Part shown: positions 10,077 through 19,830 of the stretch, one piece after another
Layout: each line of letters begins with the position of its first letter
Numbering within the stretch: the first letter of the stretch is position 1
Assembly: GCF_023091745.1 (NCBI RefSeq)
Contig: NC_068913.1
Coordinates: 10,372,001 to 10,436,000, forward strand
Length of the DNA stretch: 64,000 nucleotides
Reading direction: 5' to 3'
DNA from: Budorcas taxicolor
Taxonomy: Eukaryota > Chordata > Mammalia > Artiodactyla > Bovidae
The notes under the pieces: model-generated
Told to the model about the DNA's origin: nothing
The model's database searches: none
The model's input: only the letters and a program-made list of their open reading frames with translations
Program-made: the position numbers and the translations under genes

Positions 10077-10275
10077 ATCCTGTGGCCATTCCCGGTGAGT
10101 TGGTCCATCCCTCAATGAGTCCAGTCACCTCTTAGCCATCCAGAGAGTCCGAATGCTGGTCTGAAAGAGAACCCAAATACCATCAGGTGGCTTGCCTCCT
10201 CGTTTGTCTCCCGGCTCCTCCAATCCGGTCCAGCCAAGCCACCAGTCTGCGCAGCTCAAGGGGCAGGCGTTGCTG

Positions 10276-10295
10276 GAATCTCACTGGCGCCTCCA
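10276..10295 (-). other. ERV primer-binding site, tRNA-Thr-like
   Basis: The minus strand reads tggaggcgccagtgagattc, four bases after the LTR end. The plus strand therefore resembles a tRNA 3' end finishing in CCTCCA. By recall it fits tRNA-Thr best (about 17 of 20 bases) and tRNA-Gln less well (about 15). Confidence 0.6.
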
Positions 10296-10361
10296 AAAAT
10301 GTTGGCAGAAACCAGTACTGGAGAAACCAAGCACCACACTAGGAGAGTTGGAGAACTCAGG

Positions 10362-10367
10362 TTTATT
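10362..10367 (-). terminator. LTR polyadenylation signal
   Basis: AATAAA on the minus strand, about 55 bp downstream of the TATA motif and 60 bp before the LTR end. Confidence 0.6.
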
Positions 10368-10416
10368 ACGAGTTAACACTATAAGCTCTGAGCCCTGAAC
10401 AGAGGGGTTACAGAAC

Positions 10417-10423
10417 TTTTATA
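10417..10423 (-). promoter_or_regulatory. LTR TATA box
   Basis: TATAAAA on the minus strand in the preserved U3/R boundary region of the LTR. Any promoter activity would run antisense to CDK14. Confidence 0.55.
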
Positions 10424-10635
10424 CACTGACAGGCATGATTAAGCGGGTTTGAGGGTTTGCAGGGGCTAGGGCGATTGCAAAGAGCAGGACAAGGGTGGGT
10501 GAGATAGGCTCCAGTTCCTATTGTTGTGAGTCCCCACTTGCTGAGACCTACATCGTCTAGACTTCGCAAGGAACAAGCTGAGTTACAGAGGCAGAAGGAG
10601 AAGGAGGTAAAATTTTACCTTTTCCTTCAGTGCAA

Positions 10636-11045
10636 ATGTGAGAGCTGGACCCTAAAGAAGGCTGAGAGCTGAAGAATTGATGCTTTTGAACTGTGGTGTT
10701 GGAGAAGACTCTTGAGAGTCCCGTGGACAGCAAGGAGAACAAACCAGTCCATCCTAAAGGAAATCAACCCAGAATATTCATTGGAAGCACTAATACTGAA
10801 GCTCCAATACTTTGGCCATCTGATGCAAAGAGCTGATTCACTGGAAAAGACCCTGATGCTGGGAAAGATTGAAGGCAAAAGGAAAGGAGGGCCACAGAGA
10901 ATGAGATGGTTGGATAGCATCACTGACTCAATGGACATGAATCTGAGCAAACTCTCACTTATCCAAGAGAGAGTGAAGGACAGAGGAGCCCAGTATGCTG
11001 CAGTCCGTGGGTCCACAAACTGTTGGACACAACTTAGTAGTTGAA
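10636..11045 (+). mobile_element. BovB LINE, 5'-truncated 3' end
   Basis: About 410 bp of the BovB ORF2 C-terminal region in sense orientation (encoding RVPWTARR, QYFGHLMQ and QRMRWLD). It ends in the BovB terminus with 'ttgaacaacaacaa'. It abuts the U3 side of the retroviral LTR. Confidence 0.9.
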
Positions 11046-11588
11046 CAACAACAATGGCACAAGTTTCACTGTAGTATACTGGTTGCTGATGTAGAGCTTG
11101 AGCCATCGAAGGGTTTTCAGCAGTCCTTATATGTGGTCTGACACCTTTGAACTGGTCAGTCTTGCCTTTATGATTGATGCCTGAGAATATTGTATCTTCA
11201 GTGCTTTGTCATGGGCGGTGTTTCCTGCAGAAGCAACGTTGACTCCCAATTCTTCTTTTCCTTTGCCCACTTTCCATTTCCTGTGCAAATGGCCTAGTAG
11301 TTGTAGACAGGAGAATATTTTTTTGTGACATGAAATCTCACCAGTCAATGTTCTAATGACTGAAAAAGAAAGTCTAATGTATTTGTTCTTTGCAGGTGAT
11401 TTCTGTGAGATGACCATGGTATTATCACTGTGAAACCGAACACTGGTTATGGATGAGGATAGTGCCGGTGAAAAAAGTTTGTTAACATAAACATTGTAGA
11501 AGCAGGTTCAGTCGGGTATCAATTATACCTTTATTAGGAGTGAGAGAACAAAGTTCACATTCTGGCGGTACTAGCCATTGTTCATAAG
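11046..11588. other. Unassigned intron sequence
   Basis: No exon or family recognised. It could include the remaining U3 of the retroviral LTR beyond the BovB, but I found no LTR terminus in it. Confidence 0.4.
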
Positions 11589-12750
11589 ACTTTGTTGTTA
11601 TTGTCGTTCAGTCCCTAAGTCGTGTCCAACTCTTTGCAACCCATGTGCTGCAGGCTTCCCTGTCCTTTGCTGTCTCTGGAGTTCGCTCAAAGTCATGTTC
11701 ATTGAGTCAGTGATGCCATCCAACCATCTTATCCTCTGTCATCCCCTTCTCCTCCTGCCCTCACTCTTTCCCAGAATCAGGGTCTTTTCCAATGAGTCAG
11801 CTCTTCGCATCAGGTGGCAAAAGTATTGGAGCTTCAGCTTCAGCATCAGTCCTTCCAATGAACACCCAGGATTGATCTCCTTTAGGATGGACTGGTTGGA
11901 TCTCCTTGCAGTCCAAGGGACTCTCAGGAGTCTTCTCCAACACCACAGTTCAAAAGCATCAATTCTTCGGCACTCAGCCTTCTTCATGTTGCAACTCTCA
12001 CTTCCATACAAGACCACAGGAAAAACCATAGCCTTGACTAGATGGACCTTTGTTGGCAAAGTAATATCTCCGCTTTTTAATGTGCTGTCTAGGTTGGTCA
12101 TAACTTTACTTCCAAGGAGTAAGTGTCTTTTAATTTCATGGCTGCAGTCACCGTCTGCAGTGATTTTGGAGCCCCCAAAAATAAAGTCAGCCACTGTTTC
12201 CACTGTTTCCCATGTATTTGCCGTGAAGTGATGGGACCAGATGCCATGATCTTCATTTTCTGAATGTTGAGCTTTAAGCCAACTTTTTCACTCTCCTCTT
12301 TCACCTTCATGAAGAGGCTCTTTAGTTCTTCTTCACTTTCTGCCATAAGGGTGGTATCATCTGCATATCTGAGGTTATTGACATTTCTCCCAGCAGGCTT
12401 GATTCTAGCTTTTGCTTCATCCAGCCCAGTGTTTCTCATGATGTACTCTGCATATAAGTTAAATAAGCAGGGTGGCAACATACAGCCTTTATGTACTCCT
12501 TTTCCTATTTGGAACCAATCTGTTGTTCCATGTCCAGTTCTAACTGTTGTTTCCTGACCTGCATAGAGATTTGTCAAGAGGCAGGTGAAGTGGTCTGGTA
12601 TTCCCATCTCTTTCAGAATTTTTCACAGTTTATTGTGATCCACAGAGTCAAAGGCTTTGGCATAGTCAATAAAGCAGAAATAGATGTTTTTCTGGAACAC
12701 TCTTGCTTTTTCCATGATCCAGCGGATGTTGGCAATTTGATCTCTGGTTC

Positions 12751-12756
12751 CTCTGC
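12751..12756. repeat. 6-bp target-site duplication, left
   Basis: ctctgc, identical to 14042-14047, on either side of the solo LTR. The uninterrupted BovB sequence carries this hexamer once (compare 63880-63895). Confidence 0.9.
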
Positions 12757-14041
12757 TGCCGGGGTCCAGCCCTGGTGGATCCAGGGTAATTCAAAGCGGG
12801 GACGGAGTCGGCAATTAGGAAAGAATTATTCAGTTAGAGATATAAAGAGAGATTAGGGAAGAATAGTGTAGTGAGAGAGAGGAGAGAAAAAGAGGCTGTG
12901 ATTCCTTGGTTTACATAGAAAGCTAATAAAGCCCTGAGACAAGGGACTTGCACCGTCTACATAGGCCGCAGGCGCCCACTTGAATAGCGGAGGGTGCCCC
13001 ACCTTGGGCTCCCTCTCGCGTGGGTCTTAGAAGCCCAGGCAAATAAGTAGACACGGCGGCGAGTGTCTATGCTCCAGATGGAAATTCAGCCTGAAAAGGG
13101 AGAATAAGAAAAGAACAACATGGGGGAAACCAGTCTTTCTAGGAACTGGTCCATCTCTTTATTTTTCAGGAAAGATCTTATACCTGGAGATCAATGTATA
13201 ATACAAAGTCATGCAAGGTCAGCAGACCTGACCCTTATCGAGACCAAGCACTCTTTATGCATGCATTCAAAGGTCTTAGGTGGTTTTACATCACCTTCTG
13301 GCCAAGAGGCCTCTTAACATTTTTATGGCTCTTTGCCTAGATAAATGTCTATCAACCAGAAAACTCATTTTCCCTTGAAGTGTTTTTTCTTTAATCTGTA
13401 TCACCCTCAAAGTACTAAATAAAGTTACATTCCTGTAGAACAAAGGTGCAGTGGGTTATAACAAAGAAAGTACTTAACTCAATGATCTAATGTTGCTAAT
13501 GCCACGGTTACTACCTGTTTGTTCTACATACCAACTATATCAGCAAATAAAAAAGACATGAAAACTTGGCAGCAAGTATTGGCTCAACAATGAAACCCTT
13601 AATCAGTTCTATTCTAATGATTTTAACTCCTCGGAAGGCCCTACATTCCTAGAATTTGTTAAGCTTCCTGTGCCTCTCTGGGTCAGGAGGCTGTAAACAA
13701 TCACATGCATAGCTGTAAGAGTCCGGATAAACCTGTCAGGCAGGCTAGAAAGCCATCAGAGGGGTTTTTGGATTGAAACACTCTTATTATGCCCAGGAGA
13801 CTTATTATCTAAAAGCTCTAAATTAACTTTTTCCAGAAAAAGCTAGTGGGGGATAGCCCCCTGTTAATGTCAGAAAAGTTGGTGAAAGGCATAATGCAGT
13901 AAGGCAGACAGACTCTGGTTTGGGGGTAGATGCCCGAGAAAGTCCAGGGGGACCCCTGAGGCCTGATCTCACCTTTGCTCTGTCAGGCCTCTTCCTCATG
14001 ACCTTTCCCATGGGCGGGATTCCCCATGCTGGCTCCCGGCA
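12757..14041 (-). mobile_element. Solo LTR, class II (ERVK-like), 1285 bp
   Basis: It begins TGCCGGGG and ends CCCGGCA, an imperfect terminal inverted repeat with TG...CA ends, and is flanked by ctctgc on both sides. A 6-bp target duplication and a long LTR suit class II (beta-like) elements. On the minus strand AATAAA occurs near 13154-13160 inside 'aaaaataaagagatgg'. The 3' end resembles bovine ERVK LTR ends as I remember them. No internal retroviral genes remain, so it arose by LTR-LTR recombination. The open frame at 13120-13317 inside it is chance. Confidence 0.85.
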
Positions 14042-14047
14042 CTCTGC
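14042..14047. repeat. 6-bp target-site duplication, right
   Basis: ctctgc, perfect match to 12751-12756. BovB resumes immediately after it. Confidence 0.9.
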
Positions 14048-15048
14048 GTTTTCTAAAACCAGCTTGGACATCAGGAAGTTCATGGTTCATGTATTGCTAA
14101 AGCCTGGCTTGGAGAATTTTGAGCATTCCTTTACTAGTGTGTGAGATGAGTGCAATTGTGTGGTAGTTTGAGCATTCTTTGGCATTGCCTTTCTTTGGGA
14201 TTGGAATGAAAACTGACCTCTTCCAGTCCTGTGGCCACTGCTGAGTTTTCCAAATTTGCTGACCATTGAGTGCAGCACTTTCACAGCATCATCTTTCAGT
14301 GTTTGAAATAGCTCCACTGGAATTCCATCACCTCCACTAGCTTTGTTCGTAGTGATCTTCCTAAGGCCCACTTGACTTCACATTCCAGGATGTCTGGCTC
14401 TAAGTGAGTGATCACACCATCATGATTATCTGGGTCATGAAGATCTCTTTTGTACAGTTCTTCTATGTATTCTTGCCACCTCTTCTGAATATTTTCTGCT
14501 TCTGTTAGGTCCATACCATTTCTGTCCTTTATTGAGCCCATCTTTGCATGAAATGTTCCCTTGGTATCTCTAATTTTCTTGAAGAGATCTCTAGTCTTTC
14601 CCATTCTGTTGTTTTCCTCTATTTCTTTGCATTGATCGCTGAGGAAGTCTTTCTTATCTCTTCTTGCTATTCTTTGGAACTCTGCATTCAGATGCTTATA
14701 TCTTTCCTTTTCTCCTTTGCTTTTCACTTCTCTTCTTTTCACAGCTATTTGTAAGGCTTCCTCAGACAGCCATTTTGCTTTTTTGCATTTCTTTTCCATG
14801 GAGATGGTCTTGATCCCTGTCTCCTATACAGTGTCACGAACCTCTGTCCATAGTTCATCAGGCACTCTGTTTATCAGATCTACTCCCTGTGAATATTAGT
14901 GTTAATTAGTGCTTGCAAGAATTGTATTGTCTGATCCCCTGAACCCAGTGTTTCAAGAGGAATGGAATACTTGTGTCTAACCCTAATTTGTCAGAGCAGG
15001 AAGCAGTGAGTGAAACTCCCCTTTGCCATCACAGCCTTTGTGTGCGTG

Positions 15049-15256
15049 CATGTTAAGTCTCTTCATTCATGTCTGACCCTTTGAGACCCCATGGACTGTA
15101 GCCCTCCAGGCTCCTCTGTCCATGGGATTCTCCAGGCAAGAATGCTGGAGTGAATTGCCATGCCCTCCTCCAGAGGATCTCACCGACCTGGGCATTGAAC
15201 CCAGCTTTCCCACATTGAAGGTGAATTCTTTACCATCTGAGCCACCAGGGAAGCCA
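15049..15256 (-). repeat. Bov-tA SINE
   Basis: Antisense copy: BovB-type tail first ('ccatggactgtagccctcc'), then the inverted tRNA-like head ending 'gagccaccagggaagcc'. Confidence 0.9.
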
Positions 15257-15676
15257 ATCATAGCCCTTACCCCCGAGAAAGTCAATGCACGAAGAGTCAG
15301 AACTCTGTGTTTCCTTACCTCCTGGCAGCACCTGCTAATCCCCAGAGATGAAGTGAGCACGCATCATTTCCTCCCAGGATTCTGCCACATCTCCAATTTT
15401 GCCAGCTTCTGCCTTTATATCTCCCCCTTCCTAACTGATTTGATTGTCCATATTGGCCTATCGTAGTTCTGAGTTACACATTTGGCACTATCTCCCCAGA
15501 TCAGGAGATCCCTATGGGAAAAGTGGGTGGGCTGGTTTCTGCCCCATTGCCCAGACCTCCTTGACCTGACCCGTTTTCTATGAGTGCTTTGAATAGTACC
15601 TAATTCTTATGTAGTGCTTACCGCATGCCAGGGAGTGTTCTGCCACAGGTGATGAAGTTGCTGTTATTGTTGTAGC
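15257..15676. other. Intron sequence, possible MIR/L2 trace
   Basis: Mostly unassigned. 'gtgcttaccgcatgccaggg' near 15617 recalls an old MIR/L2 3' region but is too short to be sure. Confidence 0.3.
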
Positions 15677-16165
15677 CATGCATTCTGGGACACAAACTCG
15701 CTCAGATAGTGGAGTGCAGATAGTCGAGTGCAGGTTATTACACTGGCGGGCCCAAGGCAGAGTCTCCTCTTAGCTAAGGACCCCAACCAGTTTTTGTGAA
15801 AACCTTATATACCTTAAGTATACATGCCCAAACCCACCTCCCCAAATTCCCTGAAACTAGTCTGAAGAAAGGAAAATGAAAGATATAATCAAAGTTAACC
15901 CGTGATTCATTTGCCTTAAGCCTAGGTGGTTAACAGTGGACAGTTATCAGTAGGCCTGTGGTCATACCCCAATAAGCATAATAGAATGTATGATTCTATT
16001 CAGTTATACAGATAATTAGGGTATTCTTTTAGGCAACTGAGAGTCTAGGTAGGAGCCCTTGGGCTTTTCCTTCTGGGGACCTGGTTTTCCAGTTGGTTGT
16101 CGTTTCCATAGATACTGGGCATATAGCTCAAAGTCCACAGTCCGGCCCAAGATGGAGTCCTGCTT
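15677..16165 (-). mobile_element. LTR-like remnant, antisense
   Basis: On the minus strand a U3-like stretch is followed by tatataagg near 15806 and a 'gtaataacctgc' pA-like region near 15735. It ends in 'cccagaatgca' about 15678. The layout looks like an LTR, but clear terminal repeats and target duplications were not found, so family and borders are uncertain. Confidence 0.4.
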
Positions 16166-16189
16166 TCAAGTCCTGCTTTCTGTCTGTTT

Positions 16190-16325
16190 CCTCCTTCATT
16201 ATCACCCTGGTTTACAAAGAAGGAAATTGAAGCTCTGTGAGGCCCCATGGCTAGCAAGGAGGGGATCGAAGGGGTCACTTCTGTCTCCATGATCTGAGAT
16301 CCTAAACCTTTCAGCTCCACTGCTC
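16190..16325 (+). repeat. MIR-like SINE
   Basis: 'acaaagaaggaaattgaagc' followed by a region like MIR 'gaggcaccatggctagcaa' and 'atctgagatcctaaacc'. Old and diverged. Confidence 0.4.
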
Positions 16326-16529
16326 TCCATCAGCAATCTACCATGATCACTGAGTGTAATAGCTATGGATGGTGGAACTCAAAATTCAAAAAGAGTATGC
16401 CCAGTTACAGGTAAACCAGAACTGCCTTTTAATGACTCTGACCAAATCAAACACTGTGGTTGAGAAATGGAATATTTCCTGCCATATCAGTAAACAGGGA
16501 TGTCAGAGTCATCAGCAGTTACTGCCACC

Positions 16530-17176
16530 TTGGAAGGTGAGCTGGTGAGCCCTGAGGGAACTCAGGACAGAAAGAATACCTGCCTTCTAGCATCCATCTG
16601 ACTGCAGCCACTCCCTACAGGGAGCCCTGAGGAAATTCAGGGCTGTAAAAACACAGGATTCTGGCCCCAGATAGCTGAGATACATATGAAAGAAATGATT
16701 TCAGCGAGCCCAGACTCTTGCACCTTCCTATACAGAAGTGAAGTAAAGTTATTCAGTCCTGTCTGACTCTTTACGACCCCGTGGACTGTAGCCTACCAGG
16801 TTCCTCCACCCACAGGGTTTTCCAGGCAAGAATACTGGAGTGGGTTGCCATTTCCTTCTCCAGCGGAACTTTCTGACCCAGGGATCGAACCCAGGTCTCC
16901 TGCATTGTAGGCAGACACTTTACCGTCTGAGCCAGAGAACAAAGCACTAAATTCCTTAACTTGGGATATCTGGTTTTCTTTAATTTGCAAAAAAAAAAAA
17001 TTGTTTTTTGAAGTTCAGATTCCCTGACCTTTGTTGCAAAACTTCTACATAACCTGACTCTTCCCCCAGCACGCCTTGTCTCCTTGGAACAGTTTTCTCA
17101 GGCTCACTTGAGATGCTGTCTCCTGGGCTTGAAGTCCTAAAAATTCCGCCAAATAAAACGTAATTCTCAACTTTCA
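16530..17176 (+). mobile_element. LTR (copy A of a facing pair), with nested Bov-tA
   Basis: The R/U5 part is recognisable: 'ctccttggaacagttttctc', 'gagatgctgtctcctgggct', AATAAA at 17152-17157, ending '...ctcaactttca' at 17176. The left border is uncertain. The same R/U5 text occurs in inverted orientation at 17238 onward (copy B). A Bov-tA sits inside at 16733-16935. Confidence 0.6.
16733..16935 (-). repeat. Bov-tA SINE nested in LTR copy A
   Basis: Antisense: 'gactgtagcctaccaggttc' through 'gggatcgaacccaggtctcc' to 'accgtctgagccag'. The last few bases of the usual head are missing. Confidence 0.85.
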
Positions 17177-17237
17177 TGTTGTGAATATTTATTAAGTGGA
17201 CATAGGGATAGAAAAGTAGACGGTCGACTAAAAGGGA

Positions 17238-17690
17238 TGCCCATCTTGAGAGTTGCAAGTTAAGTTTTATTCGGGACACAATGAGGACACCGGCCCAGGA
17301 GGCAGCACCTCTGATGGCTCTGAGAAACCGCTCCAAGGAGGCAGTGGGGGAAGGTCAGAATATGAGGTTCTGCTGAAGGGGGAGCTCAATGCAATCAGTG
17401 CTTACTGTACAAGAGGTTTTCTGCCAGTCACCAGGAGCTGACGTCACCATGAAGGGATTTAGTGATTTTTCTATATATGAAGAGATGTAAGGATTGGGAT
17501 TATGAGTTCAGTTCCTGAAAATATCCAACTATCTGAAGACCTGTCCCAGCAGATTCCCTGGAGCACGGAGTGCCTCACTCCACCCTGCACTCCTTCGGGG
17601 TATTGAAGGTCAGCAGCCGCAGTGCAGGGATCAGTCTCCTGAGAGGCAGATGGCAGGTGCTCTTGCTCAGCCAGTGGCAGTGCCCTTGTG
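17238..17690 (-). mobile_element. LTR (copy B of a facing pair), 5'-truncated
   Basis: The minus strand has R/U5 text matching copy A ('ctccttggagcggtttctc', 'gaggtgctgcctcctgggcc') and an AATAAA at 17266-17271, ending at TG 17238. The U3 continues to about 17690, where a Bov-tA begins. The orientation is opposite to copy A, with 61 bp between the two 3' ends. Confidence 0.6.
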
Positions 17691-17691
17691 C

Positions 17692-17902
17692 TGTGCTGTG
17701 TGCCTAGTCGCTCAGTGGTGTCTGACTCTGTCCGACCCCATGGACTATAGCTCTCCAGGCTCCTCCCTCCATGGGATTCTCCAGGCTGGAGTACTGGAGT
17801 GGGTTGCCATGCCCTCCTCCAGGGGATGTTCCCAATCCAGGGATTGAACCCTGGTCTCCCGCATTGCAGGCAGATTCTTTACCATCTGAGCCACCAGGGA
17901 AG
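17692..17902 (-). repeat. Bov-tA SINE
   Basis: Antisense, close to full length, ending 'tgagccaccagggaagc'. It truncates LTR copy B. It lies 33 bp from a Bov-A2 in the opposite orientation. Confidence 0.9.
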
Positions 17903-17934
17903 CTTGGCAAATGCCAATTTGTAGTTGACCATGG

Positions 17935-18213
17935 ACGGAGAAGGCAATGGCACCCCACTCCAGTACTCTTGCCTGAAAAATCCCATGGATGGAGAAGCCT
18001 GGTGGGCTGCAGTCCATGGGGTCGCTAAGAGTCGGGCACGACTGAGCAACTTCACTTTCACTTTTCACTTTCATGCGTTGGAGAAGGAAATGGCAACCCA
18101 CTCCAGGGTTCTTGCCTGGAGAATCCCAGAGACAGAGGAGCCTAGTGGGCTGCTGTCCATGGGGTCGCACACAGTCGGACCCGACTGAAGCGACTTAGCA
18201 GCAGCAGCAGCAT
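17935..18213 (+). repeat. Bov-A2 dimeric SINE
   Basis: Two Bov-A monomers ('ggagaaggcaatggcacccc...' and 'ggagaaggaaatggcaaccc...') are joined by 'ttcactttcacttttcactt' and end in an (AGC)n tail at 18198-18212. Confidence 0.92.
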
Positions 18214-18801
18214 GGAGAAAGAAACTGAAAGTGTGGAAAGAAAATGATAGTGTAGGGAGAACAGTATTTGGGGATGAAGAAACTGTGTTCACAAGCCTAA
18301 AGCCGTTAACTATGACAGACAGCGGGGCCAGTGGAGAATGTAAGCATCCCAAGCCGTCTGTCACGTTTCCTTGAAACATCCTGCTGCCCAGAGAGCGGAT
18401 GTGGGGGAAGAAGTAACAGAATTCTTAGAACTGTTAAATGATGACATGTCTGATACTGCCGTGAAGGACAAAAGCTCTTAAAAGAGTCCTGAGGGGCACA
18501 TACATATTCAGTTCTGTGAAGATGACAGCTCATCCTTTGCATCCTAGGCCTACTTCTTAAGTTTGGAGTTGATAAAACGCAGCAGATTTAACTTGCCTGA
18601 CCGCATTTAGCTGCATTTGTTAAAACACAGACATTCGACTCGGGTGGCTCTTTAGCTGTTTTTACTGAAATAAAATCCCTGGCACACAATAATGGAAAAA
18701 AAAAAAAATCAAGAGTTTCATCATACTGTTTTCTACACTGGAGAATCTTGAGTGCTTTGGAAATAATAAGTCTGTCTCCACGATTTCCTGCTCTCCACTA
18801 G
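18214..18801. other. Intron immediately upstream of the CDK14 exon
   Basis: No repeat was assigned. The stretch ends in a polypyrimidine-rich tract and AG acceptor ('ctgctctccactag'). It contains a short A run at 18696-18708. Some of it is compositionally even and may be conserved noncoding sequence, but nothing more can be said. Confidence 0.5.
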
Positions 18802-18865
18802 GTTCTTGGAACGCCGAATGAGGACACGTGGCCCGGAGTTCACTCTCTACCACATTTTAAGCCAG
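18802..18865 (+). CDS. CDK14: CDK14 internal coding exon (64 bp)
   Basis: The exon encodes 21 codons plus one base, including GTPNEDTWPGV and ending HSLPHFKP, followed by the first base of a Glu codon. This is the CDK14 (PFTAIRE-1) text of the kinase C-lobe; the paralogue CDK15 differs here. It is preceded by a pyrimidine tract and AG (18800-18801) and followed by GTATGT (18866). It enters in phase 0 and leaves in phase 1, matching the exon at 50405, whose first two bases complete the Glu codon. CDK14 is a cyclin-Y-dependent Ser/Thr kinase held at the plasma membrane, acting in G2/M and in Wnt signalling through LRP6 phosphorylation. At 64 bp it is not a multiple of three, so skipping shifts the frame. 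No inactivating change is seen. Confidence 0.95.
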
Positions 18866-19620
18866 GTATGTTTCACTGATTACGAACAACTGACTGCCTC
18901 TGACATGGGAACGGTGAACGTATAGCTGCGCTCCCTGAGGCTATTTTACCTGGAAAATTCTGGTTACATTGGCCACTGTGTACTCTACCTCTTATTGGAG
19001 TTGTTTCGTCTTCACGGTTTATTTGTTGGTGAAAATAGACTGAATGACATCCCTCATCAGTGTTTCGCCGTATGGTTTTTGTTTGATTTGACTGGCTAAT
19101 CTTGAAGTGACCTCTCATTTCATCATCAGTTAGATTAGCTTCCATGTCTGTAAAAAACAAACCTTAAATCTAGCTGCTGAAATCCATCTGTGTGATTTCT
19201 AGTAATAATACTAAAAAAGTATTAAATTGGAGAAAGTAAAACTCATATTTATTTGTTAAAAAACTCTAGTAATACATGGTCAATTAATTTGAGTTTAAAC
19301 ATAGAAAATGTTCTATATGTCCAACATTCCACTTGAAAATGTTAAAATATTTACACCCTGAGCCAGGAAATCTGAGAGAAAATGTGAAACTTTTAAAATG
19401 CTGTCACTTTTTTCGTACCAGTAGGTGGCAGTCAAGAAATTTCTAGTTTTAATAATGACACTTGGAAGAAGAATCTCAAAATGGTCTATGTAATTTTTAT
19501 AGGTGAATGAAAGCTTTAGAATTGGAAACTTAATAAAAATATGTGGGATGAATTATTGTAAAGTATACTTTTGTCTTTATTTTCTTGGTTAAAAAACATG
19601 AATTATAAAATGCAGAAAGT
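18866..19620. other. Start of the 31.5-kb CDK14 intron
   Basis: GTATGTTTC donor, then AT-rich unique sequence with no repeat assigned. The intron as a whole runs to 50404. Confidence 0.6.
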
Positions 19621-19830
19621 TAACGTTAGTCACTCAGTTGTGTCCGACTCTTTGCAATTCTTTCACGGACTGTAACCCGCCAGACGCCTCTATCCATGGA
19701 ATTCTCCAGGAGAGAATACTGGTGTGGATTACCGTTTCCTTCTGCGGTGTATCTTCCCAACCCAGGTATCAAACTCGGATCTCTGTGTAGCAGGCAGAGT
19801 CTTTACCGTCTGAGCCACAGGGGAAGCCCT
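19621..19830 (-). repeat. Bov-tA SINE, diverged
   Basis: Antisense copy with several substitutions, ending 'gtctgagccacaggggaagccc'. Confidence 0.85.

Larger units (their letters stand above)
9213..10275 (-). other. ERV 5' leader
   Basis: About 1.06 kb lie between the primer-binding site and the gag start, which is long for a gamma-type leader. It contains a good splice donor at 10068-10076, a diverged tandem duplication (about 9440-9850) and a short direct repeat (ttttcaggaaaacctaatct, twice within 9238-9290). No convincing long frame is present. Confidence 0.7.
2281..10630 (-). mobile_element. Class I (gamma-type) endogenous retrovirus, 3'-truncated, antisense to CDK14
   Basis: Read on the minus strand, the order is a 5' LTR remnant (to 10300), primer-binding site (10276-10295), leader with a splice donor, gag start (9212), a BovB insertion (6532-9128), the rest of gag, pro, reverse transcriptase, RNase H and the start of integrase. 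Most of integrase, all of env and the 3' LTR are missing, so it cannot encode a complete provirus. The class comes from the Gag PPPY late motif, a single CCHC-type box, a protease reading DTGAEHSV, and an RNase H and connection region of gammaretroviral type. All genes except the RNase H stretch are broken by stops and frameshifts. Confidence 0.9.
10300..10630 (-). mobile_element. ERV 5' LTR, U3-truncated
   Basis: The LTR's 3' end is the CA complementary to TG at 10300. On the minus strand a TATAAAA lies at 10417-10423 and an AATAAA polyadenylation signal at 10362-10367, giving U3-R-U5 order and spacing. The U3 side is cut off by, or fades into, the BovB at 10636, so total LTR length is unknown. 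Confidence 0.75.
11590..14893 (-). mobile_element. BovB LINE split by a solo LTR
   Basis: The antisense BovB runs from its 3' terminus (about 11590) through the RT palm (YADD in 12098-12607) to 12756. It resumes at 14048 and extends upstream to the endonuclease-RT linker (KRWQEYIEELYK in 14296-14799), ending near 14893. Several frameshifts are visible. The intervening 12757-14047 is a later insertion, an LTR plus one target-site copy. Confidence 0.9.

Noticed and set aside
18214..18600. Possible processed pseudogene upstream of the CDK14 exon
   Set aside because: A short frame (TEFLELLNDDM-like) was noticed, but no parent gene was recognised and there is no poly(A) or target duplication.
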